The notes below the pieces were generated by a model. It ran no database searches and was not told the origin of the DNA. It saw nothing but the letters and a program-made list of their open reading frames with translations. Positions 22,451-32,394 of a DNA stretch of 64,000 bases are shown here, piece by piece. The position numbers were made by a program, and so were the translations under genes. How positions within the stretch are numbered: the stretch's first letter is position 1; every line of letters begins with the position of its first letter. Source of the DNA: Meconema thalassinum (lineage: Eukaryota > Arthropoda > Insecta > Orthoptera > Tettigoniidae); the NCBI GenBank assembly GCA_946902985.2, contig OX336389.2, positions 167,906,704 to 167,970,703 of the forward strand, in the 5' to 3' direction.

Positions 22451-23195
22451 ACTGAAAACTCTTATATCTTGACAAAGTCGAACACTTGTCCGCTATTAAG
22501 CAAAATATCCGCCACTCAACTTCACCTAGTTTGATGCGGGGCTCTCGAAAATATTGGCCGGTGACACCGCTGCCTATTGTGTCACGTAGGACCTCACACT
22601 GTATCACGTCTACGGGAATTAATTACCTCCGGACGATACGTCTTGTCGCTATGAAGTCAGCCGAGAGAAGAACGCTCTTGGCAGTCGTCTCTCCTTCAAC
22701 TCATCTGAAATTCGCGCCATTGTTAATCCCGCGCAGTTAGTGGCGCGTACTTGTAATAATCCTTATTACGGTGAAATTCTTCCGCTTAACATCATTCAAA
22801 GTAGTAGTAATGTCTTCTTTTAATTTTCTTCATGTTTCAGTGGAATAAAATTGTTACATAGGACTTAAATGGCATAGTTAATCACATTAACTAGGTAAAA
22901 ATCCATGTCTGCTTCCATAAACCCTCCTCTCATTGGCTGAAAGCATATATCCAATGGTATATTTTATAACAATTAACTGGTAATATTTCACGCAATTTCC
23001 TTGTTGCTATGCACTTTCCAATGATCTAGAATATTCTGGGCGTCTCTGATCACGTGATGGGTTTCTCCCATAGCTTGCGTTCGCTAACAAATCTCGCCTT
23101 GAGCCAACTTCCAAAATTTATATTCCAATGTTAAATTTTATCATGGGCTCGGATAATAATATCATTTTCATCATAAATCATCCAAAATTCGGGCG
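22451..23195. other. No gene recognised
   Basis: AT-rich DNA with one GC-richer patch around 22500-22740. I see no element ends or motifs that I can name. Confidence 0.4.
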
Positions 23196-23336
23196 CAGTA
23201 CCATCCCGGCATTTACCTAGAGTAGATGTGGGAAACCACGGAAAATCACCTCTAGGATGGCTGAGGTGGGAATCGAACCTGCCTTTCTCAGCTCTGCCCC
23301 ACGAGGCTGAGTGTACCGCATTACCGCCCGCAGACC
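23196..23336 (-). repeat. tRNA-derived SINE fragment
   Basis: On the minus strand the sequence carries GGCAGGTTCGATTCCC, a Pol III B-box, followed by the body shared with the copy at 23484-23616 (GTGGTTTCCCAC and a region ending CGGGATGGTACTG). Truncated. Ends not determined precisely. Confidence 0.65.
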
Positions 23337-23483
23337 AGATTTATTGTTGTTGATTATTTCAGAGGCATTGCGACATCGTGGTCATGTAGCCCCGCGTACT
23401 TCCGTGTGTGGAATTTGTCTGATAACCTGTGTTATTCAGATTGCTGTACGAACATATTAGTGTAGTTGTAGTTCAGATGAGGA

Positions 23484-23690
23484 TTAGGAAGGAGAAGTGG
23501 GAAACCACGGAAAACCACTTCCAGGATGGCTGAGGTGGGAATTGAACCCGCCTCTTCTCAGTTTTGCTTCACGAGTCTGAGTGTACCCCGTTCCAGCCCT
23601 CAGACCAGAAGTAAATTTCTTGGCAGAGCCAGGAATCGAATCCGGGCCTCCGCTGTGACAACCAAGACTACGCCATGAGGCGGACAAAGA
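23484..23690 (-). repeat. tRNA-derived SINE with second tRNA-like head
   Basis: The left part (23484-23616) is a second copy of the SINE at 23196-23336. The right part (23617-23690) on the minus strand contains CCCGGATTCGATTCCTGG, a separate B-box-bearing tRNA-like head. Either two tRNA-like modules are joined in one SINE, or one SINE inserted in another. Confidence 0.6.
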
Positions 23691-24129
23691 TAGAGCAACA
23701 CAGTACTAGCCATGTTCTGCATAGTTCGCGATCAGGTTTATGCTGTATTAGCGCTAAGATTGCTGTTTTATATTAACTGTATTGCCACTAATAACTGCTT
23801 CATATGTAATGCTCAAGCCATTGGGTTTGGAGAGAGAGAACGGTACGGTACATTAAATAAAAACAAAGCACGAAGTTCTAAGTGATGTATTTTCTACTGT
23901 ATTTAGTAATCTGTGACTTAGCATTGCATTTTTTTTAGCGTATGGCTTTTAGTGCTGGGAGTGTCCGAGGACATGATCGGCTCGCCAGTTTGTAGCTGCT
24001 TCTATGCGGACACCCATTGGGTGAGCTACAAGTAGTCTACCGTCACGTGTGGAGTGTTGTCTGTGGAGGAAAGTTTGAATGTAAGGACGAGGAGTTGGAA
24101 GGTAGCGGCTGTGGCCTATAGTTAGGGAC
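23691..24129. other. No gene recognised
   Basis: AT-rich sequence with no motif I can name. Confidence 0.4.
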
Positions 24130-24280
24130 CAACCCCGGCATTTGCCTGGAAGGAAGATGAGAAACCACAGAAGACCATCTTCAAGGTTGCCGGCGGGGGG
24201 ATTCGAACCTCCGCGCCTCCCGGATGTGAGCGACTGCCAGCAGCCATGCCGTAACGACCACGGCTAACTCACCCGGTAGT
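24130..24280 (-). repeat. tRNA-derived SINE (B-box GGTTCGAATCC)
   Basis: On the minus strand: CCGGGTGAGTTAGCCGTGG (A-box region), then CGGAGGTTCGAATCCCC (B-box), then a body with CTTCTGTGGTTTCTCATCTT and CAGGCAAATGCCGGGG. Its body resembles that of the SINE at 36722-37052, but the tRNA head differs. Confidence 0.75.
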
Positions 24281-25489
24281 TATACGATTATATACGTGAA
24301 ATGAAATGTAATCAACATAAATCACACAACTATCTACATGCTTTCGCCTTTCAAGAATAGTTGTCCTGCTTTAAACAACGACTTTGTCGGTTGTTTCTCA
24401 GGCACTTGCCTTTAACAATTTCTATAATTAAACCGAAATGACTTTGATGTATTATTTATGTCTTACAAAAACCCGGCATAAACTGCATTTGATGTGCCCT
24501 TCCTATTTGTTCTCATTTTCATAATTTATTTTCAATTTGACAAATTACCCTAATATCACAAAACACTTGACATACTCGACATAAAGGAAACTAATTTTTG
24601 TGACACACAGAAATTTCATTTTACACATACTGTATTTTGAATGGTATTCTTATTATATGTAAGTATTCTTAAAAACATCAACTGTTTATCACACGGGACC
24701 ATGAACTGGCCCTTTTGATCGTTTAATGGCCCTTAAAGATTACGAGCTTGTTATTCAGCTGACGAACAAATTTTCGACGCATTGCACTTACTGCTTCTTG
24801 AATTATGATATAGTAATGCCGAGATATTTCTCGGCCACAGCTCTGATTAACTAATTAAGATGATTTTCGTCAAGGTCAAGTTCAAGAAAATGACCCTGGT
24901 TGAAGAGATCTCTCCGGCTCACACATGAGTTGATCACTTGGTTCACCAGCATTGGCTTTTCGTTCGATTTAGTTATTAACATGAGTGCTTCCCCAGCTTG
25001 AATAGCTTTTCGTCTATATGCACGTTAACATACACCACTAATCACAGGCCACATAGGAATTTGTCAATCACTACTGCGAATTGCAGAATACACAGAGTTA
25101 ACACGGCGAGAAATTACCAGACTTTACTTGGCGGTAACGATGGAGTGGGGGTAGCTTGCTTCAGTCACGTGTTTATTTGCCCTCTCTATACCTCCCTGTC
25201 TCGTTGGTTACACGTATATAAAGCAAGAAATGAGATATTCTGTCACAATGGCACGTGGCATTTCCCAACGTGATGGCTCTGACAGCTGTCTGTATTCTTC
25301 ATTCATAATATTAGACTACTGGGAAGATGAAAAAACTCCATTTCAGTCCCGCATTGTTTAAATTTCTGAGACATGCATTGAACCTGCCAGTGACATATTC
25401 TTTCTTTACGATGAAGGGCAACCTAGCCTTCTTTCTCTTCTTTCCGTACAATTGGATGTAGTTTGAATTGTTATTCGCTAACTTATATA
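24281..25489. other. No gene recognised
   Basis: AT-rich DNA. A 91-codon open frame (24998-25273) has no recognisable motif and I do not call it. Confidence 0.4.
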
Positions 25490-25497
25490 ATCCATAC

Positions 25498-26488
25498 TAG
25501 GGGCGGTGCGTCATTAAGGGCCGAATGGGCCCTGCCCACCCAGGGCCGTTAGGCAGTATTGCAAAGAATTTGTTTAATTAATGTATTTAAAATTACATTA
25601 AATTGCAGATACTCAACTTAAAATAAGTGTTTTACCCTTCTAGAATCTCTATAGAGAATTCAATATACATAACTCAACCCTAGCTTAAGATCCTCACAGA
25701 CTCTTACGGTGTATCGTCATAGCGAGGGCCGCTCCACAGAAAGTCCCATGTAACGTATATGGCTTGATGGACCGGGTGAGAAAACAATAGACATAGCACT
25801 GTCTTGCACGCGAATTCCTCAGTGCTATGAAGGGAATTTTCTCTCTCTTCAAGGGCCAGCAGATTGGGCCCATAGCGTTGCTTTGAAGCGAAATAGAAGA
25901 TGTCTCCATTTCACTTCCTGTATCTGTCTCTGCCAAACAGGATTACGGGAGAAGGGTCCACCTCACCCCACGTCCTTAAACAGGTATTCAGCTATTGTTC
26001 GTAGCTGACATTAGGCAAAAATATATTTATACATTCCCAGTTGTCTGGTGTTCCAAGCACAGTACAGGTGTATTAGTGAGTTCTGTGGATGAAGTTAATT
26101 TCTACTGTATAAACGTGTTTTTAACTCTTGTGGCACGGTAAGTAGGTATTTACTATGTCGATTGTATGCGACATAGGAAAATAAAAGTGGAATTTTTATT
26201 AACAAATGCATTTTCTGCTATAGCTCTGAACACAAATTTAGAAATTAAAAAAATAAATTTGCTTCCTCCAAGCACGGGTGAGAATATGTTTACAAATAAG
26301 GAGCTATGTGAGTACAGATTTTAATGCATGAACTATTTATTAAAACTTGTTTGAAATGTTGTGTTGTGTGGAATTATGATAATGGCAATATTGGCAACAA
26401 TGAATGCCAAATATAAAACAATATTTAATATGAAACAACAATAATATCATCTGGCTCACCCTAAAATATTAATCAGGAGCCGCCACTG
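25498..26488. mobile_element. Non-autonomous hAT-like DNA transposon
   Basis: 991 bp bounded by an 8-bp target-site duplication ATCCATAC (25490-25497 and 26489-26496). The left end is TAGGGGCGGTGCGTCATTAA. The right end, reversed, is CAGTGGCGGCTCCTGATTAA. These are imperfect inverted repeats of the AGNGGCGG type, and the 8-bp duplication is the hallmark of the hAT superfamily. An 80-codon minus-strand frame (25694-25936) has no transposase motif. The element would need a transposase in trans. Confidence 0.85.
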
Positions 26489-26496
26489 ATCCATAC

Positions 26497-27297
26497 CTGT
26501 AGAACTGAATTGCTGACAACTTGAGAACGGCTCAACAGACTTCGCAAAACCTTAAATTAATCAACAACAACAACAACATCTGCTTGATCTCATAGTGGTA
26601 GGGGAAGCAGCCTTCTCGCTACTTCACGCGCACGCGCTGCACAGGCACTATTTTTTTTTTATAGCTACACCTTGCCCTCTCCTCTCTATACTTCTCTATT
26701 CTCGTCCCGTGTAACTCAAAATCCACTGCAAAGATTTTTATGCGGGTTTCATTCTTAACTATAGGACCTTCCAATGAAGCATTTTGTGTATTAAATGTCA
26801 AACTACGATAAGAGAAGGCGAGCAATAATGGTTTCGGTAAAATAACTCTAAAATATTTTAAGCCTCGCGAGTCGAGAGACTGTAGCGGTTGTACGTAGTG
26901 ACACTAGGCGCTTGGCTACGATGCTCGTTGCTAGTGGTGGGTCCCTGGCAGTAGGCAACCCGATATCTCGCGAACTAATAATGCGGCACAAACCTAGAAA
27001 AATTGCTGAGTTTTAATTCACTGGCCGTGAAAGCCAATATAGGCTACCATCCTTTTGGAAGCCTTCATAGGGAGGTTAAGGCTGCTTGAGGTTTTAGTTC
27101 TCGCAGTAAACAGGTGCAGTTGCACTTTATATAAAGGGAGGTAGCGCGCAGTTCACTACTCCTGTGGGGGTCCGGGCCGGGACACCAAGAGCCCGCTGAT
27201 GAGCCAGCTTGGTGTCCCATGCGAAACCCAACAAAAGACACGGCACAAACCTAGAAGAATTGCTGAGAAAATATTTAGTTAAATAAAAATGTTTAAA
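26497..27297. other. No gene; short repeats
   Basis: A 27-bp near-duplicate (CGGCACAAACCTAGAA...) occurs at about 26989 and 27240, bracketing 225 bp. That segment contains a 9-bp perfect stem GACACCAAG/CTTGGTGTC (about 27180-27216). I cannot assign it. Confidence 0.4.
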
Positions 27298-27653
27298 CAC
27301 ATAACTAGGGCCCGGATGTTGATGACATGTCATCTTTTTACTGAGCTGTCTAAAACAATGCTGAAGTACATAGAAACCCCGGACGGGCCACCTCGTCTTC
27401 AAACATATCATTTTTATTTTGCATATTTTTGCATTTTTTGCTATTTTTCCATTTTAAGAACATTTTTTAAGTTTGGTAGAATTATTTGATCATATTTTAG
27501 AGAAATCAGCCTTTTAAGGTCTTTTTTTTTTCTTTCAATTTAGTCGTGTCACGGCTTTATATGAGGGAGTTACGTCTCTCAGAGTTAAGAAGAAGCTAGT
27601 AGCTATGAACATAAATCTTTTGTTAAGTGCTAGAAATCTATTTTGATTGACTT

Positions 27654-28966
27654 TGTAGCAGTTTTGCTAGCCCACACTGTTGGGTGATAAATGTAACTGT
27701 TTACCTTTGCCTAAGCTATGTTGTTTTAATGGGCGCCAAGACCTCAATGCAATGTTGAAATCTAAATTTGTATTTAACAACGTCTAGCTCTGGCAGAACA
27801 CCTTCAAGACTCTATTCACTCAGATCGTGGTATGATTTGATCATTAACCCAACAAACAATTGTATCAGGAGAAGGAATTGGTCTATATCTAATGCTACCT
27901 ACTGAAAGCAAAGATTGCATTGTAAAAGAAATGAATTTATTATATAAAATAAGTATAGCAAAATTAATAATAATAATAACTATAAAATTTAAATTGGAGC
28001 GTTGTGATTTGAATATTACCGATAGAAAATTACGTGAAAACGGAGTCTGATAAATTGATTTTACTCTTATTTCCAAGCTATGAAGTTACTGAAATATGAA
28101 ATGTAAAACAAAGAAAAATGAGAGATTGCGTATTTCTGCGTCATTTGCGCTTACCAGTGGAAATTGCCAAAGCATTTCCCTCGTACTTGATGATGCCGTG
28201 AGCTTCCCACAGTCTCCTGGACGTCGTCATCTCCGTCGGAATTTGATGATATTCTGGTAGATTAGATAATTCTATGGTCCGTACCTCGGACCCAAACACT
28301 CGTACAACCGCACTGGTTAAGTTTTGCAAAAGTTAGTCTTCAACTCCACTGAACATCGGAGCGACACGCACTTCCAACCGTACTCCGCAAGTTCTACACA
28401 GATAGTCCTCGTTTCACGGCGCGTCGAACGATATATGCACCTGTTGGCTCCCCCACCACGGTACCGTCTTCCAGCTTACGTTGTCTTCCCTGATTGGCTG
28501 AGCACGCCGCCAGTTCCCCTCCTCTGCCTCATTACACTCGGCGCGCGAGAGGGAGAAGTCGTTTTCCGTTCCAACAATTCGCCTTTTCTAGACCTTGCGA
28601 CCCAGCCTTGCGTAATACTTCTCGACAGGAATCAGCTTGTATTCGAATTCCCAGTGAGTCATGTCTCTCAAATACCCTAACTGACAAAACTCCGTAAAAT
28701 TCCGTAATCACATAATTTTCTATAATATTGTCGTTCGTAATAATTTGCTTGATAGCGTTTTCTAAGACATAGAAAACCTATCTGAATGCTAATAATTTTT
28801 ATAAAATGCTCCGAAAATACCTTAATAATAATTATAATAAATTAATAATAATAATAAATTACCATGAAAATTCTCTTGGCTGAACAATTTGCCGCGTATT
28901 TAAATATCGAATGGCTTCCTACTGACTTATGCCAGTTGCATAAAACCCCTCGAAAAACACGTTACA
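27654..28966 (-). repeat. Element 3 3' LTR (1313 bp)
   Basis: Direct repeat of 34370-35682 with TG...CA termini. Short frames within it (for example 28324-28680) recur in the other LTR and have no recognisable motif; I do not call them genes. Confidence 0.93.
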
Positions 28967-30038
28967 TATTCGCCTCGGATCATCGGATGATTTACCGTGA
29001 CGACGGTCCATTATCCGATTATCCCAGACACGTTAATAAACCCCATCCAAAATACCTATTACATAAACGAAATCACCCTAAATTACAGATATATACACTC
29101 ATATTTTTTCTTCACGCACTTTGCGTCAAAGTTTGTTGTCACTATGGATTGCACTTTGCAACCAGTCCAATGTTTTACATATTGAATAGTGTTCCACGGA
29201 TATTTCCGCCTCTCAAATTTCTCTATGTTGGAGAAATAGACATAATTAATGTGTGAGCACTATGTATTTATGATGTCATATCACACGCATTGAAGGTGTT
29301 CTGATATATTTATATCACCATAGAACTTCCTAATTTCACTGGAGGTTCCTTCCTTATGGTGAAATTTAATCTCACTTATCACTGAGCACACGATCACACT
29401 ATTGTGGCAGCGCCTCGTGACCATAATACTTAATCTCTCTTTAAAGTAGATTAAATTAATATTGACTTCTGAAAAAAAAAACAGTAAATGCGCATTACAT
29501 ATAACACCAAATATTTCTGTGCCGTAATCGCCCTGTCTTGTTAAGTTCCCGTTAACCATATTCTACTTAATACTAGTTCTCAACACAGACCATTTCTCCT
29601 CACACAAATAATACCATTGTACAAATTATCTTAAATTACACACTTACAAATCTTACATGGCGAGGCCGTAAACAGAAATCACGTGTGCTGATATGTATGA
29701 GTTTCATGAAGGACTGTCTCGCATTCTGATGGCCCATCTTTTATCTCGTGGACGCCTTAAGCTAACAAGCCCTATACAAGCGCTCCCCCATCTCTTGGAG
29801 ATAAATGGGAACCCATCAGCGCTACCAAATTCTGGCCTTGGTGTATCGAGACATTTTAGTGCTCAAGAGCATCCGACAATCCCGTCATATTTCCCTGTAC
29901 CTTAAAAACTCTCATTTACTTACATACTACCCTCCTGTGTGACTTCTGATACGCCTGCCTGGAAGACCATCTCCTCCCACGCACCAAATACCACACTACT
30001 CATTTGATAGGCTGGCTCGCCAGCTAAACATCCTTACT
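28967..30038 (-). other. Element 3 non-coding stretch between pol relic and 3' LTR
   Basis: About 1.07 kb without credible ORFs. It could be a 3' untranslated region or a decayed third ORF. No purine tract is evident next to the LTR. Confidence 0.5.
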
Positions 30039-30195
30039 TTATGACACATACTTTCGGAGACTATGTATATTATACGTCCCGTATAATCTGTTTCCCTCAC
30101 TATTCTCCAGCACATATGCTGTTTTTCCAATACGTTTGGAAACTATAAATGTTTCTGCGTCACCTGCTTCCAACCTTGCAACTGGCTCCCTTTAA
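30039..30195 (-). pseudogene. Element 3 integrase C-terminal remnant
   Basis: Just past the end of the pol ORF, in a different frame, the minus strand encodes about 50 residues that include VSKRIGKTAYVLENSEG and YNIHSLRKYV, ending at a stop at 30039-30041. This matches the style of the GPY/F-type C-terminal integrase tail of Gypsy elements. It directly follows the RNase H linker, so the HHCC finger and catalytic core have been removed by an internal deletion whose join lies around 30180-30200 and also shifts the frame. Confidence 0.7.
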
Positions 30196-32394
30196 ATGAA
30201 CGTCATCACGTTGCTCCACTAGCATATATCTCAGTGTCTGTAACGATGCCCTGTTGCTACTGTCCACACATGCACATATTAAAATACCGTCCTCTGCTTT
30301 AACCACAGGATAATCCCTACATAAATTAGTGTCCCTCGATAGCATGTCTGCAAGAATGTTATCTTTACCTTTAATATATTTTACTGTGAATTCGTATTCC
30401 TGCAGAGCAAGAATCCACCTACTAACTCTGTTAGAACTGAGTTTACAATTCCTCATATACAGTAATGCATGGTGATCTGTGTGGATCTCAAATTTCCCCC
30501 CTACTAAATACATTCTAAATTTCCCTAAACTGAAAACAATACCTAAAAGCTCTAACTCAGTAATCGTGTATCTTTTCTCTGCTGCAGTCAGTCCTCGCGA
30601 GGCTAAAGATACAATGCACAGATTACCCTCATCATCTTTCTGACATAATACTCCAGCAATGCCTATATGTGAAGCATCTGTCATAACCACATATTCCTTA
30701 TCTTTTAACGGATATTTCAGCACTACAGCTTTCTCAAAACCTTCCTTCAGCGCTCTAAAAGCCTGTTCATGCTTGGACTCCCATCTCCACCGAGTCCCAC
30801 TTTTAAGCAATTCCCTGAATGGTTCTACCAACCCTGAGTATTTAAGAACGAACCTCCTGAAAAAGTTGCAAATTCCCAGGTAAGTTTTTAACTGTTTAAC
30901 ATTCTGTGGCACCTCTGCGTTAAGTATCTTATTAACCCTACTTTCTTCTGGTGTTACACCTCTACTCGACACTCTATGACCTAAAAATGTCACTTCTGAC
31001 TGACAGAATGACGACTTAGACAGCTTCAAAGTGAACCCTGCCTGATCTAACTTCTGAAAAACTATATTTAAATGACGTAGATGCTCCTCAAAACTGCGTG
31101 AACTAATTACCATATCATCTATGTAAATGGTTACGAACTCTCCTGTGTCATCCCCTAATGCGATGTTTAAAGCCCTAATTAAAGCTGCTGAACTACTCTT
31201 TAACCCATAAGGTGTTCTACAAAATTGATAAAGGTTATATTTATGACTAAAAGCTGTAAATGGTCTATCTTCGTACATAAGTGGCACTTGCCAAAAACTG
31301 GAACTCAAATCTACACCAGTGAAATACTTCTTCCCCTCAAATGTTTGCATTAATTCTTCTATTGACATAGATTTCAGCTGATCTGAACTAATTCTATTGT
31401 TAACCAAACGAGCGTCTAAACAAATACGAACAGTGCCGTCGGTCTTGGGTACCGTTATCAAAGAATTAACATACGGACTGTTAGAGTGCTCAATAATCCC
31501 ATCTTCAAGCATCTGATTAATTTGTGCCTCAACTGCACTCTGATAAGCGAAAGGTACAGGATATCTATGTCCTGTGAATACTGACCTATCAATAACGTTC
31601 AATGAATGGGTATAGCAATTGGCCATACCAATGCGATCCTCAAACACTCTCCTATTACACCATAACACATCATAGAGCCGAACACACTGTTCATCCTCTA
31701 TATTTCCCTGAAATGCAGCCTCACGTAACGAGTCCTCTAGACTTCCGTTCGTAATCACACTGCCCACAAAACATGGAGAACCCCGCTCTACGGCTGGCGA
31801 TATCTCATTTAAAGTACAAATCACACCTACAATACTACTTCTCTGAATATGGTCATTGAACGCTACTTCTACTTCAGAATCTCCCCATTTAAATTTCAAA
31901 CTCCCTACATCATAACATAAGTTACCAGACACTCTACTTAGCCACTCTGAACCCAAGATAACACTGAATACTAAATTTGGAATTACAAGACAAATCTGCT
32001 TCTCTACATGATTATTAATTTTAATGTCTACTAAAACTTGCTTAGAAATTACTTTAGACCTCTTCCCAACAGCTGTGATAACAAAAGTGCTTTTAATTGG
32101 TATCTCCTCAAAATTTACTCCAGTTCCTTTCATTTTATCATAAAATGCACTACTTATGCAACTCTTCATACAACCACTATCAATTAAAACATCTGTGTAC
32201 GCCTCGGACACGTTAAATTTAACTATGGGGCTCTTACTAACCACTTCCTGAATAATACCTTCATCATTTAGTTCATGTAATAATTCATTTCTCACATTTA
32301 GGTCATAGGGTTCCTGTATAATTGTATGGACAGGGCATGCTACAGACTGAGATTCTGACCTTACTTCGCAGCCTGGTTCGCGTTTAAAGAACCG
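30160..32394 (-). CDS. pol: Element 3 pol: protease, RT, RNase H (truncated)
   Basis: A pol frame with no conventional ATG near its start: the ORF listing begins at a GTG (32293-32295), and the frame is in fact open back to 32394, overlapping gag by about 30 nt in the -1 frame. Counting from the GTG, the protease LIDSG has Asp 39, the reverse transcriptase YIDD is at 391-394 after TPYGLKSS, and RNase H has MTDASHIG (Asp 540), TELELL (Glu 580/582) and HTDHHAL (Asp 607). The reading ends at 711 residues shortly after the RNase H domain; a Gypsy pol normally continues with about 400-500 residues of integrase, which are missing. No stops interrupt PR-RT-RH, so these domains could still be made. 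Confidence 0.9.
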   Translation of the reverse strand, partial: RFFKREPGCEVRSESQSVACPVHTIIQEPYDLNVRNELLHELNDEGIIQEVVSKSPIVKFNVSEAYTDVLIDSGCMKSCISSAFYDKMKGTGVNFEEIPIKSTFVITAVGKRSKVISKQVLVDIKINNHVEKQICLVIPNLVFSVILGSEWLSRVSGNLCYDVGSLKFKWGDSEVEVAFNDHIQRSSIVGVICTLNEISPAVERGSPCFVGSVITNGSLEDSLREAAFQGNIEDEQCVRLYDVLWCNRRVFEDRIGMANCYTHSLNVIDRSVFTGHRYPVPFAYQSAVEAQINQMLEDGIIEHSNSPYVNSLITVPKTDGTVRICLDARLVNNRISSDQLKSMSIEELMQTFEGKKYFTGVDLSSSFWQVPLMYEDRPFTAFSHKYNLYQFCRTPYGLKSSSAALIRALNIALGDDTGEFVTIYIDDMVISSRSFEEHLRHLNIVFQKLDQAGFTLKLSKSSFCQSEVTFLGHRVSSRGVTPEESRVNKILNAEVPQNVKQLKTYLGICNFFRRFVLKYSGLVEPFRELLKSGTRWRWESKHEQAFRALKEGFEKAVVLKYPLKDKEYVVMTDASHIGIAGVLCQKDDEGNLCIVSLASRGLTAAEKRYTITELELLGIVFSLGKFRMYLVGGKFEIHTDHHALLYMRNCKLSSNRVSRWILALQEYEFTVKYIKGKDNILADMLSRDTNLCRDYPVVKAEDGILICACVDSSNRASLQTLRYMLVEQRDDVHLKGASCKVGSR

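Noticed and set aside
28324..28680. 118-codon ORF present twice (also 35040-35396)
   Set aside because: It is inside the LTR of element 3, so the duplication is due to the LTRs; no recognisable motif.
30659..30883. ORFs antisense to element 3 pol and gag (also 33607-34077)
   Set aside because: Shadows of the coding strand; repeat-rich gag creates long antisense frames.
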